Part shown: positions 18,037 to 25,595 of the stretch, one piece after another
Position numbering within the stretch: position 1 is the stretch's first letter
Layout: each line of letters begins with the position of its first letter
Assembly (NCBI RefSeq): GCF_025567345.1
Contig: NZ_JAOQJS010000003.1
Location: forward strand, 62,001-126,000
DNA from: Coprococcus ammoniilyticus
Lineage (GTDB): Bacteria; Bacillota; Clostridia; Lachnospirales; Lachnospiraceae
DNA length: 64,000 nt
Direction: 5' to 3'
Translations under genes and position numbers: made by a program
Notes under the pieces: model-generated
What the model was told of the DNA's origin: nothing
What the model saw: the letters and a program-made list of their open reading frames with translations, nothing else
The model's database searches: none

Positions 18037-18867
18037 CTAATGTGTTCTATGTTGGATATGCGGTGTATCATCATCAATCGGAAGGATCTCATATCCATGT
18101 TCCTCTAATTGTTCAATCAGTGACGGCAGAGATTCCACTGTTTCATGACAGCAATCCAGATCATGCATCAATATGATCGTGTCATCATAATTTAATGCAT
18201 CCTTCAATATATTCTTTACAAGCTGATCCGGTGTCTGTCCGGCAATCACCGCATCATTATTCAATGCATTCCAGTCAAAATACGTCAATCCTGCTGAGTC
18301 CAGATAGTCGATCAGGTCATTCACCGGTACCTGCGTAACACGGTTTGAACTTCCACCCGGGAACCTGTAATACCGGCAGTCCACTCCTGTAACATCATAC
18401 AATAATTTTCTTAATTCCTCAACATCATTCACGAAATTGTCATAGCTTGCATAGATCGTACTATATTCATGGGAATATGAATGGATCGCCAGTGTATGCC
18501 CTTCCTCCACGATCCGTTTGTACATGGGATAGTATCGTTCATTTCTTCCTATTACAAAGAACGTAGCTTTAACATTATGCTCTTTTAAAATATCAAGGAT
18601 CTCTCCGGTCTGATCGGATGGACCGTCGTCAAAGGTCAGATATGCCCGTTTTCGTGTCACTGTTTTTGATGACATGGCAGCCACGCTGTCTGAATCCGGA
18701 AATTTATCTTTCTGATCGATAATGAATTTTCCTGTAAACAATAAAAATACGATCAGTGCAGCAACCAGAATTATATTTTGCCAATAAGCTGCAAAAAATC
18801 GGTCACACTCTTTTAACGCTTCGTTGTCATTTATGTGGGATAAAACTGTTTTTATTTTTTTCCTCAT
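18037..18867 (-). CDS. Polysaccharide deacetylase (NodB-type), membrane-anchored
   Basis: Removes N-acetyl groups from cell-wall glycans such as peptidoglycan. One membrane segment (about residues 33-52, IILVAALIVFLLFTGKFI) precedes the catalytic domain, so the enzyme faces outward. The NodB motifs are present: motif 1 TFDDGPSDQTG with the catalytic Asp and metal Asp, motif 2 HSYSHEY (metal His pair), motif 3 RFPGGSSN and the late ILMHD with its His. The N-terminal 30 residues are cytoplasmic. It resembles clostridial PdaA/PgdA-like proteins; a role in the spore cortex or vegetative wall cannot be separated. Confidence 0.9.
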   Translation of the reverse strand: MRKKIKTVLSHINDNEALKECDRFFAAYWQNIILVAALIVFLLFTGKFIIDQKDKFPDSDSVAAMSSKTVTRKRAYLTFDDGPSDQTGEILDILKEHNVKATFFVIGRNERYYPMYKRIVEEGHTLAIHSYSHEYSTIYASYDNFVNDVEELRKLLYDVTGVDCRYYRFPGGSSNRVTQVPVNDLIDYLDSAGLTYFDWNALNNDAVIAGQTPDQLVKNILKDALNYDDTIILMHDLDCCHETVESLPSLIEQLEEHGYEILPIDDDTPHIQHRTH

Positions 18868-18915
18868 TTTTATAAGATTTTCCGTTTTTTATACATCTAT
18901 ACTCCTGATCTGATA

Positions 18916-18933
18916 TTTTTATTCGAATAAAAA
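18916..18933. promoter_or_regulatory. 18-bp perfect palindrome between divergent genes
   Basis: TTTTTATTCGAATAAAAA lies between the deacetylase gene (minus) and the lipoprotein gene (plus). It may be an operator for either or both genes. No bound factor can be named. Confidence 0.35.
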
Positions 18934-18984
18934 ACAGGAAATGTCAGATACTATTTTTATCAAATGGAAAAGGAGAATAAAAAA

Positions 18985-19500
18985 ATGAAAAAAACATTTC
19001 TTTTATGTGCATGTCTGGTTGTCATGGCATTTACCCTGACCGCATGCGGCGAGAAAAATAACCCTGAAACAACCGGTACAACAACCGGGAGCAGTACAGA
19101 GGACAGCAGTTCCACAGAAAACGGGAATAATTCAAACGGTACAGGTTCTGTAGGTAAGGATCTCGGTAACATGATCGACGATGCCGGAGATGTTGTAGAT
19201 GATGCAGCAAAGGATGTATCCGATGCTCTGACCGGAAACTATGATACTTATGACCATGCTTATAAGTATTTTATGGATCAGATTCCCGGCGACTCCAAGA
19301 ACTATGAAGTCCGCAATAACGACAAGGATCTTACTGATTATAACTCCGGCAGCATGGGGTACCACTTTGAGCTTCATGACACCAGAAAATCTGACAACTC
19401 TAAGGTTGGTGACTTCTATGTAGATTCTACCTCCGGCAAGGTCTACAAGGCAGTCTCCGGCTCCGGCGTGTCCGAATTTGACTTCTCGACCTTGAAGTAG
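18985..19500 (+). CDS. Small hypothetical lipoprotein
   Basis: A signal peptide ending in LTACG makes this a lipoprotein (lipobox LTAC). Next comes a Thr/Ser/Asn/Gly-rich linker of about 30 residues, a short helix rich in Asp/Val (MIDDAGDVVDDAAKDVSDAL) and a compact C-terminal domain of about 75 residues ending SEFDFSTLK. I recognise no family. The ATG at 18985 has AAGGAG 10 nt upstream; an ATG at 18964 in the same frame precedes that site and is not preferred. A family 1 repeat follows its stop codon directly. Confidence 0.8.
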   Translation: MKKTFLLCACLVVMAFTLTACGEKNNPETTGTTTGSSTEDSSSTENGNNSNGTGSVGKDLGNMIDDAGDVVDDAAKDVSDALTGNYDTYDHAYKYFMDQIPGDSKNYEVRNNDKDLTDYNSGSMGYHFELHDTRKSDNSKVGDFYVDSTSGKVYKAVSGSGVSEFDFSTLK

Positions 19501-19509
19501 ACCACCTTT

Positions 19510-19658
19510 AAAAAACGGAAGACAGGGTTAGCTATTATTATGCAAGACGCTTTCGCTCTACCTTCAACGCAGTGGTACGTAAGACTGCAAAGTACGCAGC
19601 CTAAGTACCAGCGCTCAGGCAGGCTTGCTTCATAACAGTAACCCTGTCTTCCATTTTT
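19510..19658 (+). repeat. Family 1 structured repeat (copy a)
   Basis: Perfect 14-bp arms (GGAAGACAGGGTTA at 19517-19530 and its complement at 19639-19652), preceded by an A-run and followed by ATTTTT, look like the two halves of an intrinsic terminator of the lipoprotein gene. Between them lies a 108-nt core with the family ends ATTATGCAAG and GGCTTGCTTCATAA and the shared CTAAGTACC motif. The arms share nothing with the arms of the other copies. Confidence 0.75.
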
Positions 19659-19669
19659 GCCTACAGTAT

Positions 19670-19714
19670 CGGTCGATGGTTGTACTATTATGCAGCAAGT
19701 ATAACCATCGACCG
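19670..19714. repeat. Minimal hairpin carrying the family 1 end motif
   Basis: CGGTCGATGGTT (19670-19681) pairs perfectly with AACCATCGACCG (19703-19714). On the minus strand the loop reads CTTGCTGCATAATAGT, which matches the right end of the 24.9-kb family 1 copy (CTTGCTTCATAATAGT) at 15 of 16 positions. It could be a deletion derivative or an excision remnant, and may also act as terminator for the minus-strand gene ending at 19726, although no T-run follows. Confidence 0.5.
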
Positions 19715-19725
19715 GTTCGTCCGCC

Positions 19726-20004
19726 TTACTCCTTATCGTCCTCTTTTTTGACAATCTCATGGGTGATGGGATTTACGACTACGCCCATCTCCTCTGCCAT
19801 TTTGAGGTAGACATCCATCTCATGGTCTTTTCTCTGCTGTTCGCGTTTACGGATAGCTTTTGACCGGATGATCTCCACGATACCGAATACAATCATACAG
19901 CATCCAAAAAAGATCATCACTGGACTTAAGGTTCCTACACAGCCTTTTACCAGACAGATTGTTCCGATCCCGATCATGACGATTCCCATTACCAGATTAA
20001 ACAT
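19726..20004 (-). CDS. Small membrane protein, 92 aa
   Basis: I do not recognise a named family. Two membrane segments (about residues 3-18 and 27-45) form a hairpin, followed by a basic stretch (RSKAIRKREQQRK) and a charged cytoplasmic tail ending EDDKE. It directly follows the 120-aa membrane protein (no gap) and is the last of three genes in one operon with the 193-aa protein. A small two-segment protein with a charged tail suggests a membrane-bound accessory role, which is inference. Confidence 0.75.
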   Translation of the reverse strand: MFNLVMGIVMIGIGTICLVKGCVGTLSPVMIFFGCCMIVFGIVEIIRSKAIRKREQQRKDHEMDVYLKMAEEMGVVVNPITHEIVKKEDDKE

Positions 20005-20367
20005 TTAACTTTCCTTTCCTGTATAAAATGCATCTTTTCCTGCTTTTTCCATCATTTTGTCATACTGATCGTACATTCTCTGCACGCTGTTTTCGAGTAA
20101 ATAATAATGCCGGATATATGGAATCAGTAAGACAAACAGTGCTGCCGCTAACAGTAAGATCTGTATTTTTTCCGTCACCACAAAGGTCACACAGCAGCCT
20201 ACCGTAAGGATCGCAAATAAGATTGTTACAAGAAGATGGATCAGACGCTCATGCATGAAAAATTCAATCTGCACCAGATGTCTCCTCATCTCCTCATCAA
20301 AATCAACATCATCCCTTACAAGCAGCTTATCTACATATGCCAGATATTCTTTGATTCGTTTTGCCAT
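20005..20367 (-). CDS. Small membrane protein, 120 aa
   Basis: The N-terminal half is soluble and charged (MAKRIKEYLAYVDKLLVRDDVDFDEEMRRHLVQIEFFMHERL). Two membrane segments follow (about 42-62 and 66-83) and a helical tail (LENSVQRMYDQYDKMMEKAGKDAFY). No family is recognised. It sits 10 bp after the 193-aa gene and abuts the 92-aa gene, so all three are probably co-expressed and may form one membrane complex (inference). Confidence 0.75.
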   Translation of the reverse strand: MAKRIKEYLAYVDKLLVRDDVDFDEEMRRHLVQIEFFMHERLIHLLVTILFAILTVGCCVTFVVTEKIQILLLAAALFVLLIPYIRHYYLLENSVQRMYDQYDKMMEKAGKDAFYTGKES

Positions 20368-20377
20368 ATTCGATCAC

Positions 20378-20959
20378 CTAACCCATGTTTGCCTTATTCA
20401 GGAAATGATTCCATCCGGCAATTACCTTATCATAATAAAAGCTTACTATATAAGAATCTTCGTCAACATCAATGATCATCTGATAACACTTCTTATCTGC
20501 TTCCGGCTTACCACCATAGAAGATATAGTTCTCTTTGAACTTTCCAAATATCTTTTCATACTCATCTTCCGCAAGTTTCTGATCCGGAACTTCTTCTACC
20601 AGATTATCATTTGCATCATAATACTTATGACCTTCCAACAATACCGCTTCAATGACCGGATTCTTAAACCGTATCTCCATCTGATCGGCATATTTGTCTG
20701 TATAGTATTCGTTCTGAGAATTGTTATCCTTTACAACCGCACCTTCTACATAGAATTCCAGCCATCTTGCCCGAAGCCCTTTAAGGGAAGTTTCTGCATC
20801 TCTGACACTCCCTGCCGCGTCGTCTGCTTTCACTTTTTCAACACTCTCTGCTGCTTCGCCATCTGTTTCCACTTCTCCGACTCCGACAAGCTTCATTTCT
20901 TTGATCTGTGCATCCCGTAACTGAATGGTTTCTATCTCATTTGTACTCTTAAATTTCAT
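20378..20959 (-). CDS. Hypothetical cytoplasmic protein, 193 aa
   Basis: This protein is not recognised. It is acidic, lacks a signal peptide and membrane segments, and has an alanine/glutamate-rich helical N-terminal third (to about residue 65). A beta-rich part rich in aromatic residues follows (RWLEFYVEGAVVKD, NYIFYGGKPEADKKCYQMIIDVDED), ending AGWNHFLNKANMG. It is the first gene of a three-gene operon with its own promoter (TTTACA-17-TATAGT, 20998-21026). Its partners are two small membrane proteins. Confidence 0.75.
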   Translation of the reverse strand: MKFKSTNEIETIQLRDAQIKEMKLVGVGEVETDGEAAESVEKVKADDAAGSVRDAETSLKGLRARWLEFYVEGAVVKDNNSQNEYYTDKYADQMEIRFKNPVIEAVLLEGHKYYDANDNLVEEVPDQKLAEDEYEKIFGKFKENYIFYGGKPEADKKCYQMIIDVDEDSYIVSFYYDKVIAGWNHFLNKANMG

Positions 20960-20997
20960 ATTTTATACACCGTCCTGAACAATTTTAACTGCCTATA

Positions 20998-21026
20998 ACT
21001 ATAAACTGTTTTTCATGGCTTGTAAA
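20998..21026 (-). promoter_or_regulatory. Promoter of the 193-aa/membrane protein operon
   Basis: On the minus strand TTTACA (21021-21026), a 17-bp spacer and TATAGT (20998-21003) lie about 40 bp ahead of the start codon at 20959 and behind the glnK terminator. Confidence 0.65.
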
Positions 21027-21041
21027 TGGAATTTAAGACAG

Positions 21042-21074
21042 AAAAATAAGAGGAACCCGTCTTACAGGCTCCTC
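21042..21074 (-). terminator. Terminator of amtB-glnK
   Basis: GAGGAGCC pairs with GGTTCCTC (one G-T pair) around a 9-nt loop and is followed by TTATTTTT on the minus strand, 9 nt after the glnK stop. Confidence 0.75.
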
Positions 21075-21082
21075 CTGTTTGT

Positions 21083-21430
21083 CTAATTCAGCGCATCATA
21101 GCCGCTTTCCTTCGTACGAATCTTCATGGCGGTGCGGATCTCATAACTGAAGATCTTGCCGTCTCCGACTTCTCCGGTGTATGCTGCCTTCTGGATTGCA
21201 TCGATCGTCTTCTTCTCCCATTCTTCCGAAGAAACTACGATCTCAAATTTGATCTTCGGCTGCATAACGACATCAACCTCTGTACCACGTACAAGCTTCT
21301 TATATCCTCGCTGTGCACCGCATCCCATTACCTGAGATACTGTAATACCATTTACATCAATCGCATTCAGTGCTTCTTTTACATCTTCAAATACTTCTTC
21401 TCGCACGATTGCTTCTATCTTGATCATCAT
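21083..21430 (-). CDS. glnK: P-II nitrogen regulatory protein (GlnK/GlnB family)
   Basis: P-II proteins sense 2-oxoglutarate and ATP/ADP and, as GlnK, block the AmtB channel. The 115-aa protein keeps the fold and T-loop frame (VMGCGAQRGYKKLVRGTEVDVVMQPKIKFEIVV) and the C-terminal AAYTGEVGDGKIFSYEI, the ATP-binding B-loop. The T-loop position that is Tyr51 in E. coli GlnB is Val here, so uridylylation by GlnD is not possible at that site. It follows amtB by 25 bp, the classic amtB-glnK pairing, here with amtB first. Confidence 0.95.
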   Translation of the reverse strand: MMIKIEAIVREEVFEDVKEALNAIDVNGITVSQVMGCGAQRGYKKLVRGTEVDVVMQPKIKFEIVVSSEEWEKKTIDAIQKAAYTGEVGDGKIFSYEIRTAMKIRTKESGYDALN

Positions 21431-21455
21431 ATTCTCCTACTCCTTTCCGCAACTT

Positions 21456-22700
21456 CTATGAATCCAATCCGTTAAATGTCGGATATGCACTTTCTCCCTG
21501 TTCTGCAAGATCCAGACCGATCTTTTCTTCCTTATCCGATACACGAAGCGGCGTGATCAGTCTTACAAGTCCAAGACAGATAAACGTTCCGACCACTGCA
21601 ACTGCTATTGTCACAACGATACCGATCAACTGTGCAACAAAAAGGTGATAGTCTCCGAAGAACAGTCCATCCCATCTGGCAACGCTGTTGATCGAACTCT
21701 TACCAAATAATCCGGTCGCGATACCACCCCAGACACCACCGATACCATGACATCCAAAAGCATCGAGTGCATCATCTATTTTCAATTTCTTCTTTAATAA
21801 AGTAATCATACCACAACAAATCGGACTTACAAGTGCACCGATAATAAATGCAGACCAGATTGGAACAAAGCCTGCTCCCGGTGTGATCGCAACCAGTCCG
21901 ACAACAAGACCGGTCGAAGCACCAACCAAGGTTGGCTTTCCGTCTTTTATCACATCGATCAGCATCCATGACATCATGGCACTCGCACTTGCGATCGCTG
22001 AGGTTAAGAATGCATGAGCTGCAAGACCATTTGCTCCGAGGGCACTTCCTGCATTGAAGCCGAACCATCCGAACCAAAGGATAAATGCACCAAGAGCAAC
22101 GAATGGAATGTTATGAACACGATAAGCAGTATTCTCATAACCTTTTCGTCTGCCAAGGATGATCGCAAATACCAATGCGCTTACACCGGAGCTGATATGT
22201 ACGACATTTCCGCCTGCAAAATCGACGGAACCGATCTCTGCAAGGAAACCGCCCTGTCCCCATACCATATGTGCCATCGGGTAGTAAACCAGAATCGACC
22301 AGAACATGATAAAGAAGAATAAAGCCTTAAACTTTACACGTCCGACTAATGATCCTGTGATCAGTGCCGGCGTGATCATTGCAAACATCATCTGGAATGC
22401 AATATATACAAAATGCGGAATATTGTCTGCATACGGTCCGGCCTCATTCATGGATATGCCATTTAACGCAAACCATCTGAGATCACCAATGATTCCTCCG
22501 TGATTTCCCCCAAAGGAAAGGGAGTAACCAAATAATATCCACATTACAACCGAAAGTCCCATAATAAAAGTACATGCCATCATCGTATTAACGACATTTT
22601 TCCTTCGCACCATTCCACCATAAAAGAAAGCAAGTCCCGGTGTCATAAAAAATACCAATGCTGTACAGATCAGCATAAAACCAGTATCACCAGTATTCAT
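21456..22700 (-). CDS. amtB: Ammonium transporter
   Basis: A trimeric channel of the Amt/Rh family that takes up ammonium. The protein starts MNTGDTGFMLICTALVFFMTPGLAFFYGGMVRRKNV, which has the conserved GLAFFYGG motif. Family residues continue in FGYSLSFGG, VWGQGGFLAEIGSVDFAGGNVVHISSG (with the channel Asp), FGWFGFNAGSA and AFGCHGIGGVWGGIATGLF, with both channel histidines. The ATG at 22700 has GGAGG 8 nt upstream; a longer frame to 22757 lacks such a site. It is about 414 aa. The last residues (EKIGLDLAEQGESAYPTF) are the family C-terminal signature. Confidence 0.96.
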   Translation of the reverse strand: MNTGDTGFMLICTALVFFMTPGLAFFYGGMVRRKNVVNTMMACTFIMGLSVVMWILFGYSLSFGGNHGGIIGDLRWFALNGISMNEAGPYADNIPHFVYIAFQMMFAMITPALITGSLVGRVKFKALFFFIMFWSILVYYPMAHMVWGQGGFLAEIGSVDFAGGNVVHISSGVSALVFAIILGRRKGYENTAYRVHNIPFVALGAFILWFGWFGFNAGSALGANGLAAHAFLTSAIASASAMMSWMLIDVIKDGKPTLVGASTGLVVGLVAITPGAGFVPIWSAFIIGALVSPICCGMITLLKKKLKIDDALDAFGCHGIGGVWGGIATGLFGKSSINSVARWDGLFFGDYHLFVAQLIGIVVTIAVAVVGTFICLGLVRLITPLRVSDKEEKIGLDLAEQGESAYPTFNGLDS

Positions 22701-22818
22701 AACTATTTCCTCCATTTTTTTCTGAAATTCTTTTTGAAATCTCCGGCAGGTGCGCATCCCCCGACAGGTTTCGCTTCACTTTTTTACAAAATTCCATGGT
22801 ACTTTTTTTGTAAAACAG

Positions 22819-22860
22819 AAAAGACGCCAATCGAACGTATCTCGTTCAACTGACGTCTTT
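22819..22860 (-). promoter_or_regulatory. Terminator-like hairpin in the amtB leader (candidate attenuator)
   Basis: Just after the promoter the mRNA would contain AAAGACG..GAACG, the loop AGATA and CGTTC..CGTCTTTT, a long interrupted stem followed by CTGTTTT. A competing hairpin GTCTT-CAGACA-AAGAC at the very 5' end shares the AAAGAC half, so the two are mutually exclusive. This layout is that of transcription attenuation; the sensor (an RNA-binding antiterminator or the leader itself) is not known. Confidence 0.5.
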
Positions 22861-22870
22861 GTCTGAAGAC

Positions 22871-22899
22871 ATACTAGCAGACCTGATTTATTTTTTCAA
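22871..22899 (-). promoter_or_regulatory. Promoter of amtB-glnK
   Basis: On the minus strand TTGAAA (22894-22899), 17 bp, TAGTAT (22871-22876), followed within a few bases by the leader hairpin. Confidence 0.7.
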
Positions 22900-22976
22900 G
22901 TATTTTTTACAAATTCTTTACCATTCTTTAGCCAGGACATAATTTTACCTGTTTTTCTAAAGCAGATCGTATTTGT

Positions 22977-23005
22977 TTGACTTTTTTCTCATATTACGCT
23001 ATGAT
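22977..23005 (+). promoter_or_regulatory. Promoter of the sodium/proline-type symporter
   Basis: TTGACT (22977-22982), a 17-bp spacer and TATGAT (23000-23005) precede the symporter by about 80 bp. It is divergent from the amtB promoter, so the 387-bp gap between the two genes is taken up by these elements and two leaders. Confidence 0.75.
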
Positions 23006-23087
23006 TTTTTAGTTATGTATTCTATTACGAAATTTAACGATTTTGTCCATGTTATGCATACGCAATAAAAAATTGGAGGATATTTAA

Positions 23088-24623
23088 ATGTTTATGACAA
23101 CTAACTTTTTCATCATGCTTGCAATCGTTGTCTACCTGGCGATCATGCTCGTGATCGGCTTTGTTTACAGCAAGCGTAACAACAGTACAGAAGATTTCTA
23201 TCTTGGCGGCCGTAAGATGGGACCTCTCGTAACAGCCATGAGTGCTGAAGCAAGTGATATGTCAAGCTGGCTCCTGATGGGACTTCCGGGCGTTGCATAT
23301 CTGTCCGGTATCTGCGATGCCGCATGGACTGCCATCGGTCTTGCCGTTGGTACATGGTTGAACTGGTTCTTCGTGTCCAGAAAACTCAGACGTTATTCAA
23401 ATAATATCGGCGCGATCACTGTGCCTGATTTCTTTGCAAAACGATTCCATGATAAGAATAATGTTATCACAGCACTTTCCGCTCTTGTTATCATTATCTT
23501 CTTCATCCCTTACACAGCATCCGGTTTTGCTGCCTGTGGTAAGCTGTTCAACAGCTTATTCGGTATCAATTATCAGGTTGCCATGATGTTGTCCGCCCTG
23601 TTGATTGTTGGTTACACAATCACCGGTGGGTTCAATGCCGTATGTGTTACAGACCTTGTTCAGAGTATCGTTATGACCGGTGCACTTGCAATCGTTCTGA
23701 TCTATGGAATCTCAAGAGCAGGTGGTTGGACAGCCGTTATGGACAATGCAGCCGCCCTTCCGGGTTATCTGTCTCTGACATCTACCTTTGATGTTGCCTC
23801 CGGTTCTGAAGTCAAATATAACTTTTTGACAATTTTCTCAACCGCAGCATGGGGACTCGGTTACTTTGGTATGCCTCATATTCTTGTCCGTTTCATGGCA
23901 ATCGAGGATGAGAAAAAACTGGTACTTTCCCGCCGTATTGCCTCTGTATGGGTCGTGATCGCTATGACCGCAGGTGTTCTGATCGGTATTGTCGGTCTTG
24001 GTATGACCAAAGCAGGCGCACTTGAAACTCTGACCGGTTCAAACAGTGAAACTATTATCGTTCGTATCGCAGGTATCATCAGCCAGCATAATGCATTAAC
24101 TGCTCTTATCGCAGGTATCATCCTTGCCGGTATCCTTGCCGCTACGATGTCTACCGCAGACAGTCAGATGCTTGCTGCTGCATCCGGTGTTTCACAGAAT
24201 ATAGTACATGATTTCTTAAAGATCAAGATTTCCGAGAAGACAAATCTTCTGATCGCACGTTTAACAATCGTTGGTATTGCGATCGTAAGTATCTTCCTTG
24301 CAAGAAATCCTGACTCCAGTGTATTCAAGATCGTTTCCTTCGCATGGGCAGGCTTCGGCGGTGCATTTGGTGCTGTTGTGCTTTGTTCTTTATTCTGGAA
24401 ACGTTGTAATCTTGCAGGTGCGATCGCCGGTATCATATCCGGTGGTGCTACTGTATTTATCTGGAAGTATCTGATTCGTCCACTTGGAGGAATTCTTGAT
24501 ATCTACGAACTGCTTCCTGCATTTATCGTATCCCTGATCTTCATCATTGTGGTCAGCCTGCTTACAAAAGCTCCTGATGAAGAAATCGTCCGGGAGTTTG
24601 AAGCAGCCGGCAAGAAGGCGTAG
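23088..24623 (+). CDS. putP: Sodium/solute symporter, PutP (sodium/proline) type
   Basis: A sodium-driven importer of the SSS family with 12-13 membrane segments over 511 aa. The PutP-like N-terminal region is clear (RNNSTEDFYLGGRKMGPLVTAMSAEASDMSSWLLMGLPG), as is the STADSQMLAAASGVSQNIVHDF motif that carries sodium-binding residues. Proline is the likely substrate because of the overall resemblance, but closely related carriers take other substrates. GGAGG lies 8 nt before the ATG. A family 1 repeat, with terminator-like arms, begins 11 bp after the stop. Confidence 0.88.
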   Translation: MFMTTNFFIMLAIVVYLAIMLVIGFVYSKRNNSTEDFYLGGRKMGPLVTAMSAEASDMSSWLLMGLPGVAYLSGICDAAWTAIGLAVGTWLNWFFVSRKLRRYSNNIGAITVPDFFAKRFHDKNNVITALSALVIIIFFIPYTASGFAACGKLFNSLFGINYQVAMMLSALLIVGYTITGGFNAVCVTDLVQSIVMTGALAIVLIYGISRAGGWTAVMDNAAALPGYLSLTSTFDVASGSEVKYNFLTIFSTAAWGLGYFGMPHILVRFMAIEDEKKLVLSRRIASVWVVIAMTAGVLIGIVGLGMTKAGALETLTGSNSETIIVRIAGIISQHNALTALIAGIILAGILAATMSTADSQMLAAASGVSQNIVHDFLKIKISEKTNLLIARLTIVGIAIVSIFLARNPDSSVFKIVSFAWAGFGGAFGAVVLCSLFWKRCNLAGAIAGIISGGATVFIWKYLIRPLGGILDIYELLPAFIVSLIFIIVVSLLTKAPDEEIVREFEAAGKKA

Positions 24624-24633
24624 GAATCCCTAC

Positions 24634-24783
24634 GAAAAAGGAAACCGATATACATTTTATTACGCAAGTCGTTTGCACTCTATTTCAACGCAACGCTGCT
24701 ATGTTTCTCGCCTATAAGGCGACTCACTAAGTACCGGCGTTGAAAAAGGCTTGCTTTATAATAGTATATCGGTTTCCTTTTTC
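24634..24783 (+). repeat. Family 1 structured repeat (copy b)
   Basis: Perfect 20-bp arms (GAAAAAGGAAACCGATATAC at 24634-24653, complement at 24764-24783) end in T-runs as a terminator would. They enclose a 110-nt core that is almost identical to copy c 177 bp away. Inside the core, TTTCAACGC pairs with GCGTTGAAA and CGCC-TATAA-GGCG forms an apical hairpin. The arms have no similarity to those of copy c. Confidence 0.85.
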
Positions 24784-24816
24784 TTATGTATATTTTGAAA
24801 TAACTTACATTTCCAA

Positions 24817-24974
24817 AATTACGGCTCTGTTATAGTTCACATATTATTACGCAAGTCGTTTGCACTCTATTTCAACGCAACGGTGCTAAGCTTCTCGCCT
24901 ATAAGGCGACTCACTAAGTACCGGCGTTGAAAAAGGCTTGCTTCATAATAGTGAACTATAACAGAGCCGTAATT
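24817..24974 (+). repeat. Family 1 structured repeat (copy c)
   Basis: Perfect 24-bp arms (24817-24840 and 24951-24974, containing ACGGCTCTGTTATAGTTCAC) enclose a 110-nt core that matches copy b except for a handful of positions. The stretch between copies b and c (24784-24816) is 33 bp of AT-rich sequence. No T-run follows these arms, unlike the other copies. Confidence 0.85.
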
Positions 24975-25055
24975 GGATAAAAAATAAAGTTGATTTTATC
25001 TGCTTTTGTTATATAATCAGTGAGAAATAACTATTTTCGACAGGATAATTTTTAT

Positions 25056-25592
25056 ATGGCTGATTATATTACAACTTATACCGGGGATCATTTTGATCCA
25101 ACTCTGCCGGAGGCAGAACATCTTCATATCGAGGACATCGCACACGCATTATCACTAATTTGTCGTGGAAACGGTCATGTAAAGACCTTCTTTTCCGTTG
25201 GCAGTCATTGTATCAACTGTGCAAAGGAAGCGGCTGCCCGTGGGTATTCCGACCGACTGGTACTTGCCTGTCTGCTTCACGATGCAAGTGAAGCCTACCT
25301 GTCAGATGTTCCAAGACCTTTTAAGAAGCATCTTCCTGCATATAAAGATCTGGAACAGAATCTGTTAAATGTGATCTATACAAAATATCTGGGTTCTCCT
25401 CTGACAGAGGAAGAAGAACGCAGGATCAAATGCATCGACGACGACATGCTCTATTTCGATCTTCTCACATTGTTAAATGAGCCATCGGACAGACCGGAGC
25501 CTGAGCTTCACATCAACCTTTCTTATGAGGTTCGTTCGTTTGAGGATGTCGAACAGGAATATCTGCATTTGTTTCATATGCTGTATAAATAG
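25056..25592 (+). CDS. HD-domain hydrolase, YfbR-like
   Basis: A metal-dependent phosphohydrolase of about 178 aa. The HD residues lie in FFSVGSHCINCAKEA and LACLLHDASEAYLSDVPRPFK, a signature typical of YfbR-like nucleotidases, which dephosphorylate deoxynucleoside monophosphates; the exact substrate is not proved. I start it at ATG 25056 with AGGA 11 nt upstream; a GTG at 25020 in frame would add 12 residues. It converges with the permease gene; only 3 bp separate the two stop codons and there is no terminator there. Confidence 0.85.
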   Translation: MADYITTYTGDHFDPTLPEAEHLHIEDIAHALSLICRGNGHVKTFFSVGSHCINCAKEAAARGYSDRLVLACLLHDASEAYLSDVPRPFKKHLPAYKDLEQNLLNVIYTKYLGSPLTEEEERRIKCIDDDMLYFDLLTLLNEPSDRPEPELHINLSYEVRSFEDVEQEYLHLFHMLYK

Positions 25593-25595
25593 TAT

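Noticed and set aside
22701..22800. Glutamine riboswitch in the amtB leader
   Set aside because: A GC-rich patch is present, but I could not find the conserved glnA-type motif.
24634..24974. CRISPR or simple tandem repeat
   Set aside because: There are only two adjacent copies, 110 nt each, with palindromic private flanks and no spacer regularity or cas genes.
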